From Caballeronia sp. SBC1 (GTDB lineage: Bacteria; Pseudomonadota; Gammaproteobacteria; Burkholderiales; Burkholderiaceae), in NCBI RefSeq assembly GCF_011493005.1, contig NZ_CP049159.1, forward strand, positions 620,001-684,000: 64,000 bases of DNA. Direction: 5' to 3'. The position numbers were made by a program, and so were the translations under genes. How positions within the stretch are numbered: the stretch's first letter is position 1; every line of letters starts with the position of its first letter. Under the pieces are notes generated by a model. That model saw nothing but the letters and a program-made list of their open reading frames with translations. It did no database searches and had not been told where the DNA came from. Shown here piece after piece: positions 47,750 to 56,515 of the stretch.

Positions 47750-48883
47750 TTAAGCGAGGCGGTAGACGTCTGTCACCGTACCTCGGAATAGGGCCTCCCG
47801 GTCTTCCGCACTCGCTTGTGCGGTCAGTCTCTTAAAGGCGTTCCACCCATTGCTGAATGGATAGGAACCTTTGTCCACCGGAAAATTGCTTTCGAACATG
47901 CAGCGGTTCGCGCCGAAGGCTTCGATGCAGGTATGCATCCACGGCTTCCACGTTTCCGCGAGTTCGACCGAGGACGGCGGACGCTCACCCTTCTCAAAGT
48001 CGAAGCCGTTAAGATGCATACCCAGGCCGCCGACCTTCACATAGACGTTCGGCAATTGCGCGAGCTCGCGCATTGAGCGGGCCCATGTCTCGAACACCTC
48101 CTTGCGTTGGTCAGCGTAGCTGGCGATTCGCACAACACCGCCGCAGTGATTGACGACGAAGCGCGTGTCAGGAAACGCCTTGGCCAAATCGAACAGCTCG
48201 GGAAGCTGTGGGAAAAACAGCCACGCGTCGTACGAAAGCCCCAGCGGACCAAGTTGGGCTACGCCCGCGCGATAGTTCGGATCGAGCAACAGTCCGCGCG
48301 GTACTGCTGACGAGGGATTAACAATTGTTTTATCGACGTCCCACGTCACAATGTGCCGCACGCCACGCAGGCGACCATCGCCCGCATCAAGTTCGGCCTC
48401 CAGGACATCGCGAACTGCGGCTCCGCGCCTGAGATCAGCGTACCCCACGATACCTTTGGCGACCTGTGGTTTTTCTTTCTGTAACGGTGCGGTGACTTGC
48501 TCAACGTACTCGACTTCGCCAACAGGACGGAGCTGCTCGGGGCCCGATTGCCGATAGCGCGTATCCGCCTGCATATACACCGACGCGGTGATGTTATGTC
48601 CAGATCGCGCGTCTTCGAGATAATCATTCAGCAGATATGTCCATCCGTTGCGCTCAATAAAGTGATGATGCGCATCGATGATCGGAACCTCAGGTTCCAG
48701 CGCTGCCTCAGTGCCGGACGCGAGCCAGTCTGATCGCACAGGAATAAAGAAATTGCCGGTCGTGCTCTTGCTGCGTGCTTCCTCTTTTGCAAAGCTCTGC
48801 AACGGCGTCATTGCGGGAGCAATTAGCGATGCGGCGAGCGCGCCTAGAATCTGACGCCGCATGGGTGAACGAAGCAACTTCAT
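47750..48883 (-). CDS. Tat-exported amidohydrolase-family TIM-barrel hydrolase
   Basis: The 377-aa protein begins with a twin-arginine-type signal (SPMRRQILGALAASLIAPAM). The amidohydrolase-2 barrel opens with the metal motif IDAHHHF and continues with NHCGG and a C-terminal FESNFPVDKG that carries the metal Asp. It lies downstream of the GntR-controlled catabolic operon and may be its distal member or a separate unit. Hydrolysis of a lactone or amide is likely; the substrate is unknown. Confidence 0.85.
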   Translation of the reverse strand: MKLLRSPMRRQILGALAASLIAPAMTPLQSFAKEEARSKSTTGNFFIPVRSDWLASGTEAALEPEVPIIDAHHHFIERNGWTYLLNDYLEDARSGHNITASVYMQADTRYRQSGPEQLRPVGEVEYVEQVTAPLQKEKPQVAKGIVGYADLRRGAAVRDVLEAELDAGDGRLRGVRHIVTWDVDKTIVNPSSAVPRGLLLDPNYRAGVAQLGPLGLSYDAWLFFPQLPELFDLAKAFPDTRFVVNHCGGVVRIASYADQRKEVFETWARSMRELAQLPNVYVKVGGLGMHLNGFDFEKGERPPSSVELAETWKPWMHTCIEAFGANRCMFESNFPVDKGSYPFSNGWNAFKRLTAQASAEDREALFRGTVTDVYRLA

Positions 48884-48943
48884 TTTAAGTACTCCTTCTT
48901 AAAAATGAACAGCGGGAGCGTCAGCATGGTTCTGACGGATGAG

Positions 48944-49140
48944 TTAAGGTTTGAGCCTGGACAAGGCGGCGTAGGCTAGACCCAGCTTGTCCATAGTGCC
49001 GCTTTTGAAGTTCTCGCTGAAGATGTCGGTGCCGGAAAACAGCTTTTGCATGTTTTCGACACCGCGCAGATCTTTCACATCGACAGCGATATTTTTCTTG
49101 TTGTGGTTGAAGGTGCTAAAAACCCCAGCGCTCCTAACAA
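48944..49140 (-). pseudogene. CaiB/BaiF CoA-transferase remnant
   Basis: The frame encodes FSTFNHNKKNIAVDVKDLRG and then the TDIFSENFKSGTMDKLGL segment, the N-terminal region of formyl-CoA-transferase-like (CaiB/BaiF) enzymes. The proteins normally have about 400 residues, and neither the start nor the rest is present. It sits between the GntR gene and the exported amidohydrolase gene. Confidence 0.65.
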
Positions 49141-49264
49141 ACAGCCTTCCGGTTGAGGCGCGCTCGGTACTCGCCCGTCCGAATAGATGAAACCCTTTGG
49201 TAATCCTTCGTCTCGCACGTGTCCATAAAGCGATTCGCTGGGAAGCGCTTCCGGAAGCACCCAC

Positions 49265-50005
49265 TCAGCCGTTCTCGTTTTCCGGGCGACGCTCCAGATC
49301 GGCGATCGACCGGTCAATCGAGTCCATATGGGCGGTCATCGCGGCTTTTGCACGTCTCGGATCCTTGGCTGCAATTGCTGCGTAAATGGCTCGATGCTCT
49401 TCATGGGCTTGTAATCGCCTCTGGGGCAATCGCGCTGCCGTAAAAGCTTCCTCTTCGACCATCGTCCGCAAATTTCCAACGATGTTCGCGAGCAGTGGAT
49501 TTCCCGTGGCGAGCGCGATGGCCACGTGAAAGTCCGCGTCCAGCTTGTTGCGACGTGCCGGATCGTCTTCGGCTTCCAATCGCTCGATAATCGATGCGAT
49601 TTCGGCCAGCTGCGCCTCGGTGCAACGCCGCGCAGCCTCTTCGGCCGACGGAATCTCGACGTAGCGTCTGACCTGGTTCAGATGGGCTGGGGCATAGCCC
49701 CCAAACATGAGTTCGGCTTTGACCTGCGTGGCAACAACGAACGTCCCGGACCCGTTTTTCGCAACTGTCAGGCCCATCGCTTCGAGACTCACGAGTGCTT
49801 CGCGAATGGCCGGACGGCTCACGCCAAAAAGGCGCGCCAACTCGTTTTCCGAAGGCAGCCGTTCGTTGACTCCCAGTTCTCCGGACTGAATACTCGTGAT
49901 CAGCCGTTCACGCACCTCGTCAACGACGCGGCGGCGGCCGACTTTCTCGATCGATTCCGAAAATGATGGCGAACTTGACACGGACGGCTCCAATGCGCAG
50001 CGCAC
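49265..50005 (-). CDS. GntR/FadR-type transcriptional regulator
   Basis: The 246-aa protein has an N-terminal winged HTH (RLPSENELARLFGVSRPAIREALVSLEAMGL, about 45-80) and a helical FCD ligand domain (about 105-230) with metal-type His residues. Such regulators repress catabolic genes until a carboxylic acid binds. It is encoded inside the leftward catabolic operon. The operator AGCTGTCTTACAGCT in front of the first gene (55487-55501) fits the GT-N3-AC core of this family. Confidence 0.88.
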   Translation of the reverse strand: MRCALEPSVSSSPSFSESIEKVGRRRVVDEVRERLITSIQSGELGVNERLPSENELARLFGVSRPAIREALVSLEAMGLTVAKNGSGTFVVATQVKAELMFGGYAPAHLNQVRRYVEIPSAEEAARRCTEAQLAEIASIIERLEAEDDPARRNKLDADFHVAIALATGNPLLANIVGNLRTMVEEEAFTAARLPQRRLQAHEEHRAIYAAIAAKDPRRAKAAMTAHMDSIDRSIADLERRPENENG

Positions 50006-50073
50006 CCGTTATATCGGGCTGAGCACCACAGGGTTCTGGACAACGGGCGCAACGTGGCGATGGGTGTAATACT

Positions 50074-50928
50074 TCATTGAGTGTGTTCAATGATAGTGTT
50101 CGACAAGATGCCAATGCGGGATATCTCTACCTCTATTGTATCTCCTGGCGTAAGCCACACCGGCGGCTCACGAAAGGCGCCGACCCCTCCGGGGGTGCCC
50201 GTGATGATCACGTCGCCCGGCTGCAACGCGGTGAACGACGAACAATATTCGACAAGTTTTTCGATACTGAAAATCAGGTCACTCGTGTTCGCTGACTGCA
50301 TCACTGTTCCGTTCAGACGTGTGATCAGCGAAAGGTTGGATGGGTCGCCAATCTCGTCCGCAGTGACAAGCCAGGGGCCAAATGCGCCCGTCGACGGAAA
50401 GTTCTTGCCCGGCGTGAACTGGATTGTATGACGCTGCCAGTCACGAATACTGCCATCGTTGTAGCACGAGTATCCCGCGATATGCTCGAGCGCCCGAGCA
50501 GCCGGCACACGATGCGCGTACCGGCCGATAATCACGGCAAGCTCGCCTTCGAAGTCCAACTGATTCGACTCTGGCGGACGCACGAGCGCACCACGGTGGC
50601 CACACTGTGAGTCAGCAAAGCGCGTGAAAATCATCGGATACTCGGGCAACGCACGGCCGGTCTCCTTCACGTGCGCGTGGTAGTTGATGCCGACGCACAA
50701 AATCTTGCCGGGGTCAGGAATCACAGGCAACATGTCGACCGCTTCGATGGACAGGCGTTCGGTGGTTGATTCCGCCCATTGGGCGATCGCAGACAGACTC
50801 TGCGATGCGATTGCCTGCTTCAGCGTTGTGCCGACCTCGGCTGAAATAGGCGAGGTATCGATGAGTTGGTCCCCGTCAACAATGCCGAACGACGAACGTC
50901 CGTTGACGCGAAAACTGGCTAGTTTCAT
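50074..50928 (-). CDS. fumarylacetoacetate-hydrolase-family enzyme
   Basis: The 284-aa protein has the family core GKILCVGINYHAHVKETG, the metal ligands in FEGELAVIIG (Glu-x-Glu), and GDVIITGTPGGVG. Members hydrolyse or decarboxylate 2-oxo acids such as acylpyruvates or act as ureidoglycolate-type lyases. In this operon it probably processes a 2-keto-3-deoxy acid or lactone-derived product of the enolase-superfamily dehydratase (inference). It is 39 nt after the transporter gene and 68 nt before the GntR gene. Confidence 0.87.
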   Translation of the reverse strand: MKLASFRVNGRSSFGIVDGDQLIDTSPISAEVGTTLKQAIASQSLSAIAQWAESTTERLSIEAVDMLPVIPDPGKILCVGINYHAHVKETGRALPEYPMIFTRFADSQCGHRGALVRPPESNQLDFEGELAVIIGRYAHRVPAARALEHIAGYSCYNDGSIRDWQRHTIQFTPGKNFPSTGAFGPWLVTADEIGDPSNLSLITRLNGTVMQSANTSDLIFSIEKLVEYCSSFTALQPGDVIITGTPGGVGAFREPPVWLTPGDTIEVEISRIGILSNTIIEHTQ

Positions 50929-50967
50929 AGGGTTACGGGTGCAGTAAAGGATGAAGGAGATGCCTGT

Positions 50968-52254
50968 TCAGGCCGAGCGCTGAACAGCTTTGGCAATCCG
51001 AACGCGAGTCGGCGCACTGGCGAACCATGCGCAAATCGAGGCAAAAATAAGACATGAACCCATCAGGACGAGCCCGGACGCAAACGACGACGACACCGAC
51101 CGAGCGTAACCAACGAGATAGGGTCCGGCGAATGATCCGATGACGCCGCCGACATTGACGATCCCCAGCACGACGCCGGTGACGCCAGGCGGTACCGCAT
51201 CAGTTGCGATTGACCAGACGACCGGATACACGCCATAGATACCGCAGGCTGCAATGGTCAGTAGCAGCATCGCGATCCCGAAGGATGTGTGTCCGTACGT
51301 GGCTGCTCCAACGAGCAGTGCGAGAGCCGCAACAATCAGCGGCCACACGACATAGCCACGGCGGCTCGCGGCGCGGTCGGCGAGATTCGACAGGACGATT
51401 AGCGAGAGTACGGACACCGCGAACGGCAGCGCGCTGTACCAGCCCAACGCGACCGAATCCAGTTCCGTTGCATATTGCTTGATCACACTCGGCAACCAGA
51501 TCACGAAGCCGAGAAAACCAATGTTCCAGAACAGCAGCACAAAGAACATCAGTATCACGACTGGAGAACGCAATTGTTCGAACACGACGTCTCGTGTGGC
51601 CTCGCGTGCCACAATGGCTTCGCTCGAAGACGCCGACGCTGTGAGGTGTCTGGAAAGCAACGTGCGGTCCTGTTCGGACATCCATTTTGCCATCGTCGGC
51701 TTTTCGGCCATTCCCCACAGCCAGACCACCGACCAGACCAGCGGCAGGATGCCTTCGGCGATGAAGAGTGTTTCCCACGTTCCGTGTTGCAGAATCAAAC
51801 CGGCCATCGGTCCGCTCACCGCAGCGGAAACCGGGTAGCAGAGCTGCCAGATCCCGTTCGCGCGAGCTCGTTCATTTTCATTGAACCAGGCGCGCACGAT
51901 CACGAGGAAGGCGGGAAAAATGCCACCTTCAGCAAGACCAAGCAGGAAACGCACGACTACCAGCTGCGTGGCATTAGTCACAAAACCCTGCGCAATCGCG
52001 ATGATTCCCCACGCGACCATAAGGACCGCGACCAGCGACTTCGTGTGACCGCGATCGGCCAGCCAGCCGCCAGCCGCCTGCGTAATCGCGTAGCCCAAAA
52101 ACAGCACGCCCGACGAGAACCCGAGCACCGCAGGGGTCAGCCCAAGCTTTAGACCCATGGTTGGTATCGCGAAACTGATGTTCGTGCGGTCGAGGAAGGC
52201 GATCAGAAAGGTCACCATCATGATTGGTAACAGGATGATCCAGCGGCGTTTCAT
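50968..52254 (-). CDS. MFS transporter (anion:cation symporter type)
   Basis: The 428-aa protein has twelve hydrophobic segments. The first includes FLIAFLDRTNISFAIP, and the loop before segment three has GGWLADRGHTK, as in the ACS family that imports sugar acids and other organic anions. It is most likely the uptake system for the substrate of the operon. The gaps to both neighbours are under 40 nt. Confidence 0.9.
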   Translation of the reverse strand: MKRRWIILLPIMMVTFLIAFLDRTNISFAIPTMGLKLGLTPAVLGFSSGVLFLGYAITQAAGGWLADRGHTKSLVAVLMVAWGIIAIAQGFVTNATQLVVVRFLLGLAEGGIFPAFLVIVRAWFNENERARANGIWQLCYPVSAAVSGPMAGLILQHGTWETLFIAEGILPLVWSVVWLWGMAEKPTMAKWMSEQDRTLLSRHLTASASSSEAIVAREATRDVVFEQLRSPVVILMFFVLLFWNIGFLGFVIWLPSVIKQYATELDSVALGWYSALPFAVSVLSLIVLSNLADRAASRRGYVVWPLIVAALALLVGAATYGHTSFGIAMLLLTIAACGIYGVYPVVWSIATDAVPPGVTGVVLGIVNVGGVIGSFAGPYLVGYARSVSSSFASGLVLMGSCLIFASICAWFASAPTRVRIAKAVQRSA

Positions 52255-52289
52255 GCTTGTCTCCGTTTTGCGTGTGTTGTATTGGGTGT

Positions 52290-53093
52290 TCAGTCGATGT
52301 CGCGCAAGAACACGTCGGCAATGCTGGCCACTAACTCAGGGTCCTCGAGGTGCGGGAAGTGTCCGAGACCGGGCAACGCGCGTAACTCGACTCGCGCCGC
52401 GTTCGTCAGAGCGTCGCGCGCAGCTTCGACCATGTCCTGCGACACGAGCCAGTCTTCCGTGCCGCGTGCGATCATCACCGGGCAACGCACATTGGAAAGC
52501 AGTTCGCGAGAATCGCAATGCGCATACGCGCGCAAGTCGCTTTGCTGCGCGATCGGAATGACAGACAAAACGCCCCATTCTGAAAACGCGCGTGCGTCGT
52601 CTGACGCGGCCGACCCCACAAGACTCATCGAGAAATCGACATTCGCATGCATCAGACTCACTTGCGGATGCGTCATCATGTCAAGGGCCGTTTCGGTAAA
52701 CGTCGGCGTGTAAGCAGCACCTTGCAATGCGATCGCCGCGCGCACCTCAGGATGCCGCGCGGCCAGCAGCAATGACAGATTGCCGCCGACCGAACATCCC
52801 ATCACTGCCGGACGTTCCAGGCCGAGCGTCTGGGTGAACCGCCACAGCCATGCCTGAATTGATTCGATATCGCTTAAGCACGCATTGCCCTCCAGCGGCC
52901 AGCTTTTGCCGTGACCCGGCAAGTCCGGTGCCACGCAATGATAGGTTTTCGCCAGCCGCTCGATTACCCCCTGCCATTGACGGTTATCGCGTCCCGCGGT
53001 GTGCATCAGCAAAAGGGGTTTCCCTGTCCCGGCGCTTTCGTAGTACGAGCGCACACCGTCCACTTCGACGTATCGCCCAACGATCTCAACCAT
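52290..53093 (-). CDS. alpha/beta-fold hydrolase
   Basis: The 267-aa protein has the oxyanion segment LMHTAGRDNRQW, the nucleophile elbow GCSVGG and the catalytic His in LPGLGHFPH. The late-strand region with RGTEDW supplies the acid. Members cleave esters, lactones or C-C bonds. It overlaps the preceding 131-aa gene by 8 nt, so the two are translationally coupled. Confidence 0.87.
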   Translation of the reverse strand: MVEIVGRYVEVDGVRSYYESAGTGKPLLLMHTAGRDNRQWQGVIERLAKTYHCVAPDLPGHGKSWPLEGNACLSDIESIQAWLWRFTQTLGLERPAVMGCSVGGNLSLLLAARHPEVRAAIALQGAAYTPTFTETALDMMTHPQVSLMHANVDFSMSLVGSAASDDARAFSEWGVLSVIPIAQQSDLRAYAHCDSRELLSNVRCPVMIARGTEDWLVSQDMVEAARDALTNAARVELRALPGLGHFPHLEDPELVASIADVFLRDID

Positions 53094-53481
53094 CTAAGTC
53101 TCCTGAGGCGACAATGCGCCGGGTCAGTCTGAACAATTGCCAGAGGGGTCGGTTCGCCCATGTGGACGCAAGCGCATCGCCACTGACTCTAAGCTTGCCG
53201 TGTACGACGTTGGTAGCTTCGCCGTACGCCTTGTCACCAGCGACGAGGCTCGACCATTCCTCGACTGGGCCCGACAGTACAAAGGACGGCGTGTCCTTCA
53301 TCACAAGCGCCAAGGTTCCTTGATCAATCTGCAGTCCGATTCGACTGTCACCGATCTGGAAGGCGAAAGAAAAGTCTCGCAGGTGTGAGCTCCGGTTGTG
53401 GAAGTCGTCATCCGCGTTGGCCGCGGCCGCGACCTGCCGCCAGAATGCTTCGCTGCAGACGGTCTCATGTTGTACGGTCAT
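53086..53481 (-). CDS. unknown 131-aa protein of the catabolic operon
   Basis: The protein is soluble and overlaps both neighbours by 4-8 nt, so it is certainly part of the operon. It has FAFQIGDSRIGLQIDQGTLA, a Trp in GPVEEWSSL, and a basic C-terminus. The beta-rich middle followed by a helix is loosely reminiscent of SCP2-type lipid-binding domains, but I cannot assign it. Confidence 0.72.
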   Translation of the reverse strand: MTVQHETVCSEAFWRQVAAAANADDDFHNRSSHLRDFSFAFQIGDSRIGLQIDQGTLALVMKDTPSFVLSGPVEEWSSLVAGDKAYGEATNVVHGKLRVSGDALASTWANRPLWQLFRLTRRIVASGDLDG

Positions 53482-54329
53482 TTGATGTCTCCGATGATGC
53501 CAAGCTTGCGTAAGAGTCGATCCGCGTTCCGATAAAGCACCCCTTCGAGCGCTTCATCCGAGAACGGATGTGCACGTACGCGATCAAGTGCGGTGGGAAT
53601 CGGAACAACAGGAAAACCGCTTGCGAAGAGGATGCGATCGGGAATGCACGTGTTGGCGGCTTCAGCGAATTGCGCGCAGCCCGGGAGATGAAAATAGAAC
53701 GACGTATCGATGTACACATTCTCGTGACGGAACGCGAGTGCAATCGTTTCGGTGACCCATGGCCAGCCGGAATGGTCGATGATCAGGGTCAGTTCAGGGA
53801 AGTCACACGCCACGTCATCAATGGGCAACACGCTACCGTGCTCCAGACGAGGACCTGCAAACGGCAATGGTCCGCTCGTGATCACGACCGGCACCCCAAG
53901 TTCGGCGCATTTCGCGTAGATCGGATAGAGTCGTCGATCATTCGCCGCAATGCGACCTCCATAGGGGTCGAGCGCTACGCCTTTCAGGCCGAGCTCCTCG
54001 ATTGCACGGCGCACTTCTCGCACCGAACGCATGCCTAGCAACGGATCAATACCAGCGAGCCCAATGACCCGATCCGGATATTGATGCATCACGTCGGCCA
54101 CGTATTCATTGGTGACATCGTTGGCGCTTGTTCCACTGGACTGACGTCCGGCGAACACGACCCGCTCGACGTCGAGTCGTGTCAGATCCTGCATCCACTC
54201 GTCGAGGGTGCGGGGTTGGGGTTGCGGGGAACCGAGTTTGCGCATGACGGTTTGCGTCAACGGCAACTCCAATGCGCGCAGATATTCGGGCGTAGGTGGG
54301 CGAGCCCGGAAGTCGATGATGGCCATCAA
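53478..54329 (-). CDS. amidohydrolase-2 family protein without the N-terminal HxH motif
   Basis: The 283-aa protein has the fold of amidohydrolase-2 (LAGIDPLLGMRSVREVRR, LIIDHSGWPW, LFASGFPVVP). The metal pair usually written DxHxH near the N-terminus reads DFRARP here. Variants with such a start exist in the family and may be metal-independent or use another metal arrangement. It is 22 nt after the enolase-superfamily gene and overlaps the next gene by 4 nt. Confidence 0.84.
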   Translation of the reverse strand: MMAIIDFRARPPTPEYLRALELPLTQTVMRKLGSPQPQPRTLDEWMQDLTRLDVERVVFAGRQSSGTSANDVTNEYVADVMHQYPDRVIGLAGIDPLLGMRSVREVRRAIEELGLKGVALDPYGGRIAANDRRLYPIYAKCAELGVPVVITSGPLPFAGPRLEHGSVLPIDDVACDFPELTLIIDHSGWPWVTETIALAFRHENVYIDTSFYFHLPGCAQFAEAANTCIPDRILFASGFPVVPIPTALDRVRAHPFSDEALEGVLYRNADRLLRKLGIIGDIK

Positions 54330-54351
54330 TCAGTCCTTGCATGAAAGTTAA

Positions 54352-55449
54352 TCAGTCGCGAAAACGCGCGATGACATCGGGATCGGGATCGAGCCCGAGT
54401 CCCGGGCCTTGCGGAACTCGTAGGGAACCTTCAACCGGATGAATCCAGTCGCCGTAGAGGTTGTCCGCGAGATCAACATAAAGCCGCTCGAATTGCACGT
54501 CGTCGTGACCGGATGCGGCAATCAGATGTAGCGTGGCGAGAAAGCCGGGCCCGAAATAGGGTGAGTGAGGCGCGATGCGTACGTTCGCGCTATCGGCGAG
54601 CGCAAAGATCTTCAACATTTCCGAGATGCCACCACACTTGATGACGCTCGGCTGAACGAAGTCGAGGGAGCGCGCATCGAGCAAATCAGCGAAGCCACGC
54701 GCATTCGGCACGTTTTCGCCGGCCGCGATCGGCGCAGCGCCATCTATGCGCAACGCTGCCAGCGATGCTCGGTCCTCCGGCGGCCAGATTGGCTCTTCGA
54801 GCCAATAGAGGTTTGTCGCGCGAAGACGGTTCGCGATGTTGCGCGCGGCATCGAACGTCCATGCGCAATTGGTGTCGACCATCAGGCGTGTCGCGGGGCC
54901 GGCGGCACTGCGCGCTGCCTCAATATTGGCGACCTCGATCTCATGTAGCTTCAATGAACGATAGCCCTCACGCAACGCGCGCGAGCAATTGAGCTCGACA
55001 TCTTGCACATTTCCATATCGCAGCAGGCTCGCGTATGCCGGCAGGCGCGAAACGTTCGCACCGGAATTGATGAGTTTGTAGAGCGGCATGCCGGCGATTT
55101 TTCCGGCCAGGTCCCACAGCGCAATGTTGACGCCGGAGATGCCATACGTGACCGGGCCGTTGCGTCCAAACAGATGAAGTTTCTTCTCCAATGTTTCGCA
55201 GATGGAGTCGATTTCCACCGGGTTCGCGCCCAGGACAAGAGGCGTGATCATGTTGTCGATCACCGCTTTGGTTGCGGGATTGACATTAAAACCGAACGCT
55301 TCTCCCCATCCACTCAGGCCTTCGTCAGTGCGAACCTCGACCAGGAGAACATCGATCGTGCCCCATACGGCCCCGCCAAAGCCTGTCGGCGACCCTCCGT
55401 GAGAGAACGGCAGGCGGACGATAGTCGTCTCTATCGATGCGATCTTCAT
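54352..55449 (-). CDS. enolase-superfamily (mandelate racemase/muconate lactonising type) enzyme
   Basis: The 365-aa protein has the capping domain (about 1-125) and the barrel. Probable metal ligands are Asp in MVDTNCAW, Glu in WLEEP and Glu in GENV, and the His base lies in APHSPYFGPG. The usual Lys-x-Lys on the second strand reads Lys-Leu-His (SLKLHEIE). Family members abstract an alpha proton of a carboxylate and racemise, cycloisomerise or dehydrate it; acid-sugar dehydration is plausible here. It is the first gene of the leftward operon. Confidence 0.88.
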   Translation of the reverse strand: MKIASIETTIVRLPFSHGGSPTGFGGAVWGTIDVLLVEVRTDEGLSGWGEAFGFNVNPATKAVIDNMITPLVLGANPVEIDSICETLEKKLHLFGRNGPVTYGISGVNIALWDLAGKIAGMPLYKLINSGANVSRLPAYASLLRYGNVQDVELNCSRALREGYRSLKLHEIEVANIEAARSAAGPATRLMVDTNCAWTFDAARNIANRLRATNLYWLEEPIWPPEDRASLAALRIDGAAPIAAGENVPNARGFADLLDARSLDFVQPSVIKCGGISEMLKIFALADSANVRIAPHSPYFGPGFLATLHLIAASGHDDVQFERLYVDLADNLYGDWIHPVEGSLRVPQGPGLGLDPDPDVIARFRD

Positions 55450-55486
55450 GTGCGGTACTCCTCTTGTCTTATGTGACTGGCTGTCA

Positions 55487-55501
55487 AGCTGTCTTACAGC
55501 T
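55487..55501. promoter_or_regulatory. GntR/FadR-type operator of the leftward catabolic operon
   Basis: AGCTGTCTTACAGCT is a perfect palindrome with GT-N3-AC at its core, the pattern of FadR-family sites. It lies just downstream of the -10, overlapping the expected transcription start, and 38 nt upstream of the first gene. This suits a repressor. Confidence 0.65.
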
Positions 55502-55502
55502 A

Positions 55503-55531
55503 AGTATATGTACGCTTTTTCAGAGACGCAA
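55503..55531 (-). promoter_or_regulatory. sigma-70-like promoter of the leftward catabolic operon
   Basis: On the minus strand TTGCGT (55531-55526) is followed after 17 nt by TATACT (55508-55503). The -10 is near-consensus and the -35 keeps TTG. The operator at 55487-55501 lies immediately downstream. Confidence 0.6.
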
Positions 55532-56515
55532 GGAGTTTCCGTCGAAGGTTAGCGGCTCGACATCTATCAGGCCGCGACCCGTGGCTTTGCAATCTCAATC
55601 GACCTGCAGTACCGTGCTGCGACAGCAGCTACCGATCCGCGCGGCTTGCCTATTCTTGCGCTTCCCGAAGCGGGGTCGGACTATTTCAGCGGGCCGACGG
55701 GCGATATTTGCTCCGCACGGTTAGTGCAATTCCCGCCGTCGCAGTGCTCGGCCGAATCCGTCTCCACCTTCAGCTCGCACATACATCCGCCAAGGCTTTC
55801 ACCCGTCCAATTTTATTAAGGAGGGTCTGCATAACTCGAGGCGCGACAATTTTTTGTTGCTGGCACGGTGACAGCCCGTGCTCAATCGCGACCCTTCGAG
55901 CCTTCCGATGGCGGCAGGGCGAAGGCTTTGCCAAGTTAACGGTTGTAAATTACTTTTTCACTTAAGCATAGTTATCCTTATTAGATAGCTCTCTGAAATG
56001 CGGCAGTGACGCTCCAACCATGCCATGTGACGCCTGGAGCACGACAAACAAAACGAACGCAAGAGAGCTGTCGTCTCGAGGTCGCAAAACTACTACCGGT
56101 ACATAGTCAATTCGGAACGGGTGCGGCCAGCAGAATCAAAACAGTGTGCACGAAGTGACACGACAACTACGTTGACAAACGCCGCGTGCGCGACACTTAA
56201 CAAAATTGAAATGGACTCTTCAAAATAGTCCAGTGAATCACCGTTGGAATGCCGAGGCATGGCTCGCAGGGCCAGAGGCCCGCGCCTTGCAGCGTCATTC
56301 GCTCTTGTCTACTTGATCAACGCAGAATGGCTCGGTGCCCGTCGGCCAGATCGGACTCAGTATGCCGCTCGCCTGCAATCCAAGACTGATAGTATTTACG
56401 GCGGGAGCACTACTTTATTAGTCAAGCACACCGGCGATACTCGGGATCTCGAGACAAGGCCCGCGTGAACCGCGTCGGTTATGATAGATGCCGACGAGAT
56501 TCCGAGTAAGACGGT
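55532..56515. other. about 1-kb region without assignable gene
   Basis: The frames here are short, Arg/Cys-rich or lack starts. One stretch (about 55553-55738) encodes a plausible peptide in one frame (LDIYQAATRGFAISIDLQYR onward) without a start, and could be a gene remnant I do not recognise. The part near 55930-56240 is less GC-rich. The last bases carry the promoter and leader of the IclR gene. Confidence 0.4.

Noticed and set aside
55708..55965. 85-codon frame in the gap before the first IclR gene
   Set aside because: Arg/Cys-rich composition, no ribosome binding site and no neighbours in an operon; probably chance.
56082..56100. GTAGTAGTTTTGCGA on the minus strand, similar to the FixJ-like box
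   Set aside because: It has several mismatches in the core, no -10 at 26-27 nt, and no gene in the right orientation.
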